The notes under the pieces are model-generated. The model did no database searches and was not told the origin of the DNA. It worked only from the letters and a program-made list of their open reading frames with translations. Position numbers and translations under genes: made by a program. Below, piece by piece: positions 45,458-56,749 of a stretch of 64,000 nucleotides of DNA. Every line of letters starts with the position of its first letter. The first letter of the stretch is position 1. Source of the stretch: Malaya genurostris (lineage: Eukaryota; Arthropoda; Insecta; Diptera; Culicidae); NCBI RefSeq assembly GCF_030247185.1, contig NC_080571.1, forward strand, positions 14,849,631 through 14,913,630, in the 5' to 3' direction.

Positions 45458-47770
45458 ATGAAATTAAATAGTGAACATTTTTGTGCAATGATTTATTGCG
45501 ATTTTTGTCGTGGATTATCAGGACATGACTGCTTCAACCAACTTAGTTCGACTTTTGGCAGTGTAGCATCATGCTATGCGACTGTAAAAAAACTGGTATG
45601 ACGAATTCAATCGTGGTCGTAGTTCGCTTGCCGATGAGTTCAAAGAATGTCGTCCAAAATCAGTTGTCTTGCTAGAAATCATCGATGCAGTGCAAAAACG
45701 GATAATGGAAGATCGCCATGTGATTTAGTGTAAAAATCTTGTATGTTATTTTGCATGATCGTCAAAAAAATTGTTCATGGTGGATCCCACATAATTTGAC
45801 AATCGCTAGAAAATAGACTCGTGACGATTGGTGCACAGAAATGCTGAAAAAAATTCAATTGTGGTGCTTCAAATTTGGTGTATAACATTTACACAGGTGA
45901 CGAAACATGGATTTACTCATATGAGCCCGAATCCAAACAGCAGTCGACTGTATGGGTGTTCCAAGAAAACCCAAATCCAACAAAAGTTGTTTGCGCTCGA
46001 AGCACTTCAAAGAAAACGGTGGCTTGTTTTTTTCGGTATGGACGGACATATCGCTACCGCGTGCTTTAGAGGATCGTAAGACCGTCAATTTTAATTGATA
46101 TACCACCATTTGTTTGCCAGAAGTTTTTCGTGAAATAAGGAAATAAAAACGCAAGATACAAAATCATCCTTCATCTCGATAATGCAAGTTTTCATATGGT
46201 AGCTCAAGCAACATAATATTTAAGCACCCAAAACATCGAATTAATGAGTCACCCGCCGTATAGTCCTGACTTGGCACTTAACGACTTCTTCTATTTGTTC
46301 CCTTCCGAGAAGAATAAACCAGAGGTGGAAATAAGCCTATTTTGCGTACGAAAGTGTGAATCAAGATTTCTGATTGTGAATCAAAAACCGAACACCGCGA
46401 ATTAAAAAAATTGGGTAACAAAACTAAAATTAAGATTATTTTTTTAAATTGTGGAAATTGTATATGACACAGTGTATCAGCAGTCCTTATGCGCTCTTTT
46501 TATTGCGCTGAGACAAATTTGTTCTCATTCTCAGAAGACAACCATGCGCAGGCGAAGAGCTTTAGCTGCTCTCACAAAAACTCGTTCGCGCATCTGTGTA
46601 CGGCGGCAGAAATGAGTGTACGACGCTTCTTTCGCTCTCGGTGCATTTAGCCAAGAACGAGGTACGAGTGCTCCTGTTTAATAACATTTAACATTTTGTC
46701 AGAATTTTAAACCCTACATTTTTTTGGAAGTGAGACTTGTTTAATCACTTTCCTTGGCGTACGGCACCATTGGTAATAGTTAGGTTTTCAATAGCGGGAA
46801 AAAGTATCTGTAACTTTTGAATCATTCTAACGCTTTTTTATCTAGTTTTAGAAAATCCTTGTGCGATCTTGCTCAACACCATCTTAAGATTTATTTAAAA
46901 ATGTTTGCGTGGTCATACATAAAAACCATACATACAACCAGCTTCTATACTGTTCATTGTTGTTGTCGCTCATTTAAATCACGATGTAAAAATTTAAAAT
47001 TATAGTGGTCTATACCCCCAAAATGGAACTGGTATCGATCGATTTTCACGAACTTAGATGCAAAGTTTGAATGGTGCGTTTGAACTGGCGTAACAGAATC
47101 CTGCACTCCTGTTACTTCTATGAATGATATTTAAGCTAAATATTGGTTAGCTGCATAGCACGCACAAAGATTGGACATGTTTTTCTTATTATTAAAATTA
47201 CTATCCATCGCAGCATGTAGGGTAATATTATTAGCTGTTTTTATGGATTATGTTACTACACCACGACGGTATTGCTGCATAAATTTCAAATACATCACGG
47301 CGCATGGAATCTCGATGCGACCGACGAAATAAGCTCACCCAACGAGCCCATAATTATTGATATCGGATAATCCATGTCCGATAAAATTGAGTGATAATCA
47401 GCTTTGACGTTTACGTCACTTATACCATTATATCACCGGAGTGACAGCCATTTGAACTTCAAGCCTGTTTATTGAACACTGAGTAGCATTGAAACGAGCT
47501 CAACTTTGTTGAAATGTTGAATTCCTACATTTTTAAGTTCTAAGTAAAACCAAAATTTATCTTCTCAAAACTAATTTGTTTCAAAATTCATTATAATATC
47601 TACAATAAATATGTGATATGAAAAGATAATACTGACTATTTTTATTCACTGTGAATCGAAAAAAATGCTTATTTCCACCCCTGGAATAAAACTGCCTGCA
47701 GATAGAATACTCCGTGCGATTCAACACTCCTGAAGAAACTGTTGAAGCGAGAGCAAGAAGAGTGGAAATA
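45458..47770 (+). pseudogene. Decayed DD34D mariner transposase, split by a 1.37-kb insertion
   Basis: From MKLNSEHFCAMIYCDFCRGL at 45,458 the mariner order is followed: ATVKKWYDEFNRGRSSLADE, DAVQKRIMEDRHV, WIPHNLTIA-like wording, GDETWIYSYEPESKQQSTVW (first Asp), ILHLDNASFHMVAQAT (second Asp) and HPPYSPDLALNDFFYLF (third Asp). Frame changes and stops occur throughout. At 46,318 it is cut by another element, and after 47,690 RFNTPEETVEA, a typical mariner C-terminal segment, appears near 47,715. It is a second DD34D family distinct from the 27-kb copy. Confidence 0.85.
46319..47684. mobile_element. TIR element (CCAGRGGTGGAAATAAGC) inserted in the mariner relic
   Basis: The left end CCAGAGGTGGAAATAAGC and right end, read inward, CCAGGGGTGGAAATAAGC match at 17 of 18 positions. 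AATAAA lies immediately outside both ends (46,313-46,318 and 47,685-47,690) and fits a 6-bp target duplication. No transposase is visible in its 1.37 kb. Internal sequence near the left end recurs inverted at 575-729. The superfamily is not obvious from the end sequence. A fragment of the R3 repeat lies at 47,390-47,480. Confidence 0.75.
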
Positions 47771-48861
47771 AGTGGAATATTTAGAAAAACAAGAAAACCA
47801 TTTCCGATCAAATATAATACTGTTTTCATTTGTAAGGCCACTTCATATATTTTGGCCCGCCTATCAAACTTTATGGATTTAATCGATGTTAAGTAACTCA
47901 TGTTGCATCAATTTGAAGCTAATCGCATTAAATTACCTATTGCGGAAGGGGTTTTCAAGGATATTACAACATTTGGTGGATATTTTTGCAAAGTGGGCCA
48001 AATAAAATCAATCCTAAAGTGAGCCAAAATACCTTTATTACCCTACATAAGTAACAACCATCGTATTAATATTCACCCTAACTGCATCAAGTTAATTCAA
48101 ATTGGTAACCAATTCCAGTCATAAGAATGCTTGAAACGAACGCGAACGATCGATCTCGGTATGATCCGACTGTGTCCAACTTTTTTACCTTGTAAAAAAG
48201 TCAAGCGGAAACACGTGCCCTTTATTTAGCTCATCATCCAAAGCCTATGGCAAAATGCAATAAATGAAACCTTTTAACGAAATTATATTAATCGTAGAGG
48301 TCACAATGAGTGCTGTAAAACTTCATTCAACACAATTGAAATTGAACCTGTGCACACACTGACGATCATTCTACTGCAGTAAACTTCACATTCTAACACA
48401 CAACCTTCGCTGTCGCACCGAATGGCCACCATCCCGTCCTTCATTCGTTTCTCTTTCTACCGACGCTCAGTTTAACCACCGAAATTTTATCTCTTGAAGT
48501 TTGTACTCCAAGACCAAATTTGATTACACTTAAAAAATATTTCAAACTTTGTATAGTATAAATTTAGCATTTGAGCCCATTTTCAATACGATAAATTTGT
48601 TTTTTGGGAGTTTGCACTGTGTATATGTCCTAGAAACACTGAAATCAACGTTCTTCAAATTTATATTCATTGGAAATAAAAGTCATGAATCTAGTTTTCT
48701 CAGAGGCATCTTCAATATAAGTACCATTCATCAAATGCTAACCTCGTATATTTTTTTAGATCAAAAAACAGTACATTCGGCGTAAAAATCACAAAAAACA
48801 CATTATATCGACTTCGAAAAAACAGTACTTTTCACAGTACGATTTTTTTTAATAGTGAATA
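47771..48861. other. AT-rich spacer
   Basis: No gene or element is recognised. An ACAGTAC-containing stretch near 48,765-48,845 resembles 52,110-52,195. Confidence 0.4.
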
Positions 48862-49886
48862 AAACCTTTTTTAATCCGTCTAGTGATGTAATGATGCCTT
48901 TCTCATATTACTTATGTTTTCAAAAGCATTACTAGAAGATTCTGTCAAGATTTTTTTTTCAAAGTTGAATAAAATCTAAAACTTTCTTTGGAATAAACTA
49001 CCATCACCTTTTCAATTTGAAAATAGTTATGTCAAGTTAATATAGATTTAAATGTGGCAACCCTGCACACTGTACAAAATTGAACAAAGCACGCTGTGTG
49101 CAAGGCAGGTGCGCTTTCTTCTTCTTCCGTACCAGCACGTACCGATGCGCATCGATTTTGCATCATTTTGTATGACAGTTTGAACATTTATCATACTCAC
49201 TGCCCTATAATTTCGGAATCGGAAGTTGGATGTGGATGAAATTGCACAGTATCTTTTAAGACACTAAGTGCTTTAATTTCGATTATGATTTGCGAAAATC
49301 GATTCAACCGTTGCTGAGAAATTGAAGTGAGTTCCGTTTTTGGAGCTTTTCTTCACTATTACCGGTGCGTTCGGAAGCGGAAACCGGGTACTAGTAGCCC
49401 TAAAGTAGATTTTTATATCGACCAATTAACAAGGTCTGCCAACTAGAGAAAAAATTTACCACTAAATTTTATAAAAATGTGCTCCTCGTTTCGCCATCGC
49501 TTGTTTTTGTTTTGTTCAAATACTTTTGAAATTGAAAATTTTTACTAATCGCACTGTAATACCGGAACCGGAAGACGGATCTGAATCAATTTCTCGGGGA
49601 CTTTTTAAACAATTTCAAGACCTTTCATTTGCATCTTATTTTGTAAAAATCGGTTTTGAAATTTCCGCAAAAATTGAGTGCGCATTACCTCATATAATCT
49701 CAAATTTGACTTAATTCCGGAACTGGAAGTCGGACCGAGATAAACTTCAATAGCAATCTATGGGACCATAAGTCCTTTCGTTTGAATCTAAGTTTGTGAA
49801 AATCGGTCACGCCATCTCTGAGAAAAGTGAGTGACATTTTCCATTTTTTGTGGTGCATATCAAAAGTCGATTTCTATATGAGAAAG
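48862..49886 (+). repeat. Dispersed repeat R2, near complete copy
   Basis: It begins ACCTTTTTTAATCCGTCTAG and has the GCCTTTCTCATAT word near 48,895; the far end is TATATGAGAAAGACAAA near 49,875, the inverted counterpart. The inner part carries R4 (49,045-49,410), repeated CCGGAAC / GGAAGTCGGA words, and GTTTGTGAAAATCGGTCACG. Length is about 1.02 kb. It has no long reading frame and is probably a non-autonomous DNA element. Confidence 0.75.
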
Positions 49887-50059
49887 ACAAAAACAAAAGC
49901 AAATAAATTTGATCAGTATCTTACGAGAAAAAACAGATTGAAAAACTGACATGCGAATACAACTATGTAATTAGAACCAGGGAAAAAGCCACCGCAGAAA
50001 CGGTACTCGAACACGTAGTTAGCTCCTGTCCGGGTAAATTCTAAATATCTTCAGACAGG

Positions 50060-50325
50060 GCTGCGAAAGTCTGTAAATCCGAGAAAAAAAAAATGTCTGC
50101 AGGCTTCAATTTCTCTATAAACTATGATACACAAAACTGGCTTTGCGAGCAAAAAAAAAAAAACGTCGCGGCAATTTCAAAAGTCTGTAAATTTTCACGA
50201 AAATCTGCGAAAACCTGGATTTTCATAACTCCACAAAAAAAAAAGTCTGCCACAAACAATGTCTGCAGCACTATACACGAAATCTGCAGATTTGCATACA
50301 AATCTGCAGACCTGGCATCTCTGAT
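50060..50325 (+). repeat. Dispersed repeat with CTGCAGA words, ending CCTGGCATCTCTG
   Basis: Words TCTGCAGG, TCTGTAAAT, TCTGCGAAAA and TCTGCAGATTTG lead to ACCTGGCATCTCTGA. A second copy at 54,655-54,785 uses TCTGTG instead and has the same final ACCTGGCATCTCTG. No gene is present. Confidence 0.55.
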
Positions 50326-50366
50326 TTCAGCCCTCAATCAGTCTGTTTTTTTCGTGTGTTTTACAT

Positions 50367-50441
50367 GCAGGATAGTTTAATTGGCAAAACGATTTCCGCG
50401 GATAGGAGCTAGTTACGGGTTGGAGTCCCGTCTCTGCGCCA
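50367..50441 (+). ncRNA. tRNA-like sequence, probably a degenerate tRNA or tRNA-derived fragment
   Basis: A possible D-stem GTTT/AAAC has loop AATTGGCA. A good T-arm has stem ACGGG/CCCGT with loop TTGGAGT. A partial acceptor stem (GCAGG with TCTGC) is followed by GCCA. The anticodon arm is weak (TTCC/GGAG) and its loop GCGGATA lacks the invariant T before the anticodon. I therefore do not call a functional tRNA. It could be a tRNA-derived repeat head or chance. Confidence 0.25.
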
Positions 50442-50495
50442 AATAGCAAAATAGCGCTAATTTGCTGTTTTCATCACACGGTTCACATTTGTATT

Positions 50496-51728
50496 CACGG
50501 AACGACCGAAATTAGCTCTGCGCCTAATTCGTATTACTGTTTCTGAATTAGTTGATTTTAACAACAGAATTTCCAAAATAACTATAAAATTAGTTAAAAT
50601 TGAGAATTTACTTTGCTGAAAAAAACTCTTATTTTTAGAGAATGTGTTTAGTTGGCGAATATTCTGGACACAAACCAGCAATATTTCAATCCAACACGAA
50701 ATTCTCATTGACAACTAATTTTGTTATTAAAATCAGAAAATTTGTTTCTATTAATCTATCACCATCATTACTGAAGGACAGCACAAAGAAAACTAAAATG
50801 AAATTGGTTTTATTAACAAGTTTATTAGCTAAAAACTCATGAGAAGTGTCAAAGCTAAAAGGGACAGTCTTGTGGAAACGGCTTGCAAATTGTTTAGATG
50901 TTTTTCGCATGTGTTACGATATATTCATATATAAATTTCTAAACCGATATGTAAAAATGACGTAAACCGTTAGTGGAAAGTGTATTTATTCAGAATTTGT
51001 GCTCATTTGAAGCGATTGTGCGTAATAATGTTTTTACGTGGAAGAGTGAAGTGAGTTTCGAATGTTGCACTCTAATTGTATATGTCAAATGATGTTTCTT
51101 GTATCTTCCAACCTTCCGGGCTACAAAATCCGATGTGCTACTTGTATTCGGTTTTTGTTTTCCAAGTGCTCAAAGTTTTCAGTGAGAGAGTCGATTTCGC
51201 GAAGTCGAATGAAGAAAACAGCGATTTAGAAGAAAAATTTTCAAAAAGAAGTTGATGTTTCGTTTGTGTCTTTTTCTCCAATACAACATCGTATTTATAC
51301 CTGACAATATAGAAAATTCAACCGCGACTGACATTTTTTTCGGTAGTAGTGTGCCATCTAATGGCTAGTAGTCATTACGGTGTTAATGTTTTTTTCGGTG
51401 ACAGAGCGCCATATATCGGCAAATTGCAGAAGCCAGTTCAACCATTCATGTTGGTTGAAAACAACGTTTTATTTCTCTAATTCAACTAAAAAATTAGTTG
51501 AATGGAAATGAAGTGTGCCTTAGGTAAGAAATGACAGCACGTTTAATTGGTGAATTCAACTAAAAAAATAGCCATTTCAACAAATATTTTATTATTATTA
51601 AGGGAACTAGAATTTGAAAATTTAAATTAGTAAAAGTAAGATTTTTTTAGTTGTCTCAAAAAATAACTAACTAAAACCAGAAAATTAGCTAATTTTTTCG
51701 CCTAAAAGCTGATTTCGGTCTTTCCGTG
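50496..51728. mobile_element. MITE-like element with CACGGAAMGACCGAAAT ends
   Basis: The left end CACGGAACGACCGAAATTAG and the right end read inward CACGGAAAGACCGAAATCAG differ at two positions. Subterminal regions on both sides are rich in TTAGTTGAATT and AACTAAAAAATTAG words that can pair. The length is about 1.23 kb, with no transposase. The target duplication is unclear. Confidence 0.65.
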
Positions 51729-54700
51729 TAGCATATCATATTTTAAATCTGTTTTCCTCATTAAATACTGATCAAATGTAAAACTAGCTCAATACGGCCT
51801 AAACAAGACAAATCATTAAAAGAAAATTATTATCAAATGATTTATTTTTAATAATCCCAATATTTTTTTCCTTTTTAGGGCATTTTTAAGTTCAACAAGA
51901 ACTAAAAATGTAGCAGCGTATGATTCTGCTTGGTTGAGACATTTTTCTTTTTTTTTTTTTAATAATAGAAATTTCACTAAATTGTGACGCGCTCGGAACA
52001 AGAATAATTAATGAAAAAATTGTTGTGTGCATGTATTTACATTCATTCAATGTAATCGAAAATCAATGCGTTAAAGATTTAAAATTCTGTTTAAATTTTT
52101 AGTGTGAAGAATACAGTACATTTCAGTGTGAAGGATACAGTACATTTGAGGGTAAAAAACAGTACGCAGTATTTGGGTCGAAAATACAGTACACTGACAT
52201 GAGAATCTTATTTATAATCATTAGATTTGTCATATGAATCATATGCAGAATATAATTTATAGAAGTTATATGGAAACTTATAATCTTTATTTAAAGTGTA
52301 CGTTAAATCTAAATAGACGTTACCATAATGAAAGTTATAAGTATATCCCTTATAATGTATATGGAAATCCGATGAAACCTAACTCGTTACATAATTTATA
52401 TTCATTGGATATGTCTATGAATCGTACGCAGATGGTATTTCACAAAAGACATATGACAACTTATTACCTTTAATGGAACTCTACATAAAATCTAAATGAT
52501 GTTCAATAAATTTTATATATTCATAATCTTTATGATATTGATAAAAATACCATATTCAAGTTATGCGAAAAGTCGATAAAACTTAAGCCAATATAATTTA
52601 AATATTCATTACATTTTTCGATTAATCGCATGCTGATTATGTTTAATAAAAGTCATGTGAAAACTTATAATTTTCATTGGAAGCGTACATCAAATCTGCA
52701 AAAAGGGAAGAAAACGAGACACTGTTTTCTTAAACTGAAGAAAATAACAAGAAATTATTTTTTAACTTAGACATATAATGGAGTTTGTTTTTACGAAAGA
52801 ATAGTTGTGAATCGTACTGCTTGAAGCTGAAGAAGGAGTTGTGCCCTCTATATTCATCAACTGCTCCAGACAGTTTTTTTTAGGAAGTTCCGTTATTTTT
52901 AATCACTGACAAGACAGTTTTCAATTTCGTTCAAGGATATGCCCTAACTGTCTGCCTAATGAGAGGATTATAATTTTTTATTTATAGTTTCGGGATTCTA
53001 CTTCTCCTCCGCAAATATCAAGAGGTGCTCCCTTACAGAAATTAACGACTAGTATAGCTCAAATCCTCGAGAAAAGAAGTAGCTGTCCGATTCGTTGTGC
53101 ATCTAATTCGATGGTAACAGTAAATATCCGATAAAATCAGCCAGTTCCAAAGAAGTAAGTGTAGTTGGAATATTAAAATAAATTTTCATTATGAAACTCT
53201 TTATATACGAAAAATATAACAAGTTTTTGATAAGACAATTATTTTTTTTTGTTTTTGATTCTCTTAAGCACCATTATCCCAGTATTTTAATTAATTTGAA
53301 TCTTATATGTATCACTTATTCAATCAAATAGCAATCATTTGTTCTATATATAACTGCTATATAGAACTGGGATGACCTCCATCAAAAGTTATATATAAAA
53401 TTTATGAAACTAGTCATATGGTATAGATAAACCTATCTATATTAATTCGAAGTGAATATAATATGCGCTTCATAAATTGTTCCAATGTATGTTGTGTGGA
53501 TATCTAGTAATGGTTATAGGGCGTGCCAATAAATCTGACTCAGACAGGAAATTTCATTCGTTTTATGAAAATCTTGTAAAAATAACGTTACGAAGAGTTT
53601 TATGTTTCATAAGATTATCTTATATATTTGACAAGATGTTTTTTTTATTCAATAATATAATGTTTAAGGCACACTGCTTAAGCTCTAAGATGCCAGGGGC
53701 TTGACATGATGTTGAATACACTTTGTAGCTATCAATGGAAATGCTAATAGTGAAAAATCATTAGAATACCATATAATGTGAATATGAGAATTTAGCTCGG
53801 TGTACGGATACGAACGTTACTCATCAAGCATAGTCATCAGCTGGCGCACATCTTCATGAACTAATGAACGAACGAAGCAGCTCTCCTTGCTTGGGTTGCG
53901 CTGTGAATTCTACCCGACACACAGTGGTCCAAAACTGGAAAAAGACGGTCAAAAGTCTGTACTGACTTTCACTGATTTTTAAGAGCTTACGTGTCTTCGA
54001 AGAAGTTTTACAAGATTATATTACGCTTCTTTTGGAAGTGGCACCTTAATGTTTGTTTTTTTCACAAAAAAAATTCTATCTCATTTTGAAGAAAAAAACA
54101 TTTGAAGTATTTTTACTGAAGATATAAATAGTGTAAAAAAATTATTTCTTGAGATATATTACCTTTATTTTAAAAACAATTTTTTTGGGTTTATCTACGT
54201 AGAATCTATCTCTATTACCTAAGTATCTACTACAAAGTGCGCGTAAACACGCATAATCATGCTTATGCTTGCCCGCGCAACTTAAGCAAATTGTTTGGAT
54301 TTTTATTTTGTTTACTTTTTGACAATTAACAATATTAGAAAAAATCTAAGTGGTACTCGATTCAATTTCTTTAGGCCTTTTCAAAGTGGGTTTTAAATAT
54401 TGAAAATCCGAAAAATTATCAAAAGTTCAACACATACTAAAAAAATGGAAAAATGTTTTCCAATCAAAATATGAAAAAGTATTGCAAAAGTACAAACTTT
54501 ACCAAGAGATTTCATTTTTAAACGTGTAAATAGTTATCGCGAAGCAACACGATTTTTAAAATGATATATCATTCAAATTGAACTGAAGGTTTGTTTTGAG
54601 CGCCGTTTTTCTTTCATATGCATGATCGAAATCATTGACGCACAAAGAACACAAAGAACTGTGATCAATTTCAAGAATCTGTGATCGATCTCAGAATCTG

Positions 54701-55039
54701 TGTAAATCTGTTCCATTTTTTAAATCTGTGCAAAAGGTTGAAAATCTGTTGAACACAAATTAATATGTGAACCTGGCATCTCTGCTTACCAGTGCGGTGA
54801 ACTGGTGAGCTGCGGTTCTTTTAAAAAGAGCTGTGAGCTATCAGCACTTTTTAAAGATTCGATTCACTGGAATAGCTCAGGAACGAATTGCCCATCTCTA
54901 CGCTCTCTGCAAAAGTGAATAACAGAAATATCAGACGCGTGACGCCCTCCGTTTCTTAACCATTCATGGTTTCAGCATGGCCATAGTGAAAATGAGTCAC
55001 ACGAATAGTACTCAGGATATTCTCATTGGAAAATAAATT
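51729..55039. other. AT-rich region, no gene recognised
   Basis: It contains three or four ACAGTAC-type words spaced about 20-25 bp at 52,110-52,195, and a stretch at 52,225-52,700 with repeated CATATG, TTATATGGAAA and ATGAAACCTAA words that looks like a decayed palindromic repeat. The second copy of the CATCTCTG-ending repeat is at 54,655-54,785. No coding region is supported. Confidence 0.4.
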
Positions 55040-55640
55040 CGGTTAATAATATATTTTCCTATAGGTATTGTAAAAGTTTGCTGCATTAAGTTGCATATTT
55101 CGATTCAGTACAAGGTTTCCTAGGTAAAAATAGGTAAAATGATGTATAACTTTTCCAGAAAAGAATAAACCATGCATTACCTTCTACAAAATTATAGGAT
55201 TTTATATTTTCTACAATTATTCCAAACAAAGTATGTATAAAAAAATAACTTGAAACTAGTTATGATTAGAAAACTAGTTTCAAGGGGGTTGTCATAATTC
55301 AATAACTAAAACTAACTTTGGAATGGCCTAAAAAAAAAGTTCCATCGAGTTCCACTTAGATTTTTTTTATAGTATTGGGCATATCTTTTCCTATAAATTT
55401 TGTAAAAATCGGCTGCATAAAGTTGCATATATCGCTTCGGTGTAAGGTTTTATCATAGGTAAAAAAAAGATAAAATGTTGTATAACTTTGCCAGGAAACA
55501 ACAAACCTATGCACTACCCTCAACAAAAATATGGGATTTTTTATTTTCTTCAATTATTCCAAACAAAGTCTGCATAAAGATTAATTTGAAACAAGTTTTG
55601 AATAAAAAATTGATTTTAAGGGGGTTGCCAAAAAAACGCT
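55040..55640 (+). repeat. Direct duplication, two diverged copies of about 260 bp
   Basis: The copy at about 55,040-55,300 and that at 55,375-55,640 share GCTGCATTAAGTTGCATAT, ATGTTGTATAACTTT, CAATTATTCCAAACAAAGT and AGGGGGTTG in order. They are about 333 bp apart. They are clearly diverged, so the duplication is old or the two are separate insertions of one repeat. Confidence 0.7.
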
Positions 55641-56749
55641 TTGTATATCCGAAACGGTGCTACCTACACTTTTGGTATATTTGACAAAGTAAATTATTTT
55701 CAATATTTCTAAAACTTTGTAGAAGAAAAAAATTTCTTTCTCTTCAGAAAAAAAAGTTATGGTTATATTTTTTGTCATAGTAGGCAATGAACAATTAGGG
55801 ATAAAATCAAATTACGCGGTATATATTTGCAAATAATTTCTTAAAAGCAACTGTACATATGCATTAAAAGAACGGTTTGGCAGTTACTGATTTATGTCCA
55901 CGTTTTTATTGATAGAACATAGCGTAGAGGGTGAAACTCTTTTGTTAACATTATCGATTTTAACTAGCTGGTGATAATTGAAAACTCAAATGAGAACCGC
56001 CACTCTCTATTTATCATTATGGTCGGAGAATGTTTTGTGTTATCGAGTTGATGTTTATGTCTATTCATTCGCACTTGCTCACTACCCACAGTGAAGACAA
56101 TGCAACAGGTAGCTTATTCGGCACTATAAACTGAGAAAGCTAAACTTCAAGTAACTAGGTACGGTTATTCAATTGACAATGAATTCAGGGAGTTTCGGCA
56201 ACAAAAGTAAAATTAATGGGAAGGGATATACTGACAGTCAACGGGCATAAATTTCATTTCTATCTAATAATATTCGATTGAAATGAAGATTTACCGCACT
56301 AGTTACGATTATAGATACAAGGAATAATATTCTTCACAGAATATTTCCATTGCTTTGTAAAACAACTCTAGTTTAAAGGTTTATTGTATTAAATAGCGCA
56401 TGCCTTATCGTGAACAATTATTTATCATATTGCCTATACTTTCGTTGCGTTTTATCATATTTCATATTGCACTTAATATTACTAAATATGTTTCAATTAG
56501 CACAGTTTTGACCTGTTGATATCGTGCTTTATAAGGCACAGTTTGAGGTTCAGCAAACCATTCTTTTTCGTATTCACGTCAATCCGGTTATGTATCTGAC
56601 ATTACACACTGCTTTTTCTATATTTTGCAATGGATGATCCATTAGAATATCGAGTTGAAATAATTTCTGTTTTTTTATAATTTATTTATTCAGGCCAATT
56701 TGCGTACAAGCTTTACGTGGCCGAAAGAGCCTTGTTTTTATTACATAAA
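55641..56749. other. AT-rich spacer
   Basis: Nothing recognised. Confidence 0.4.

Noticed and set aside
50396..50441. Possible LTR-retrotransposon primer-binding site on the minus strand (TGGCGCAGAG)
   Set aside because: No LTR end or gag-pol sequence accompanies it; the match is only the complement of the tRNA-like stretch.
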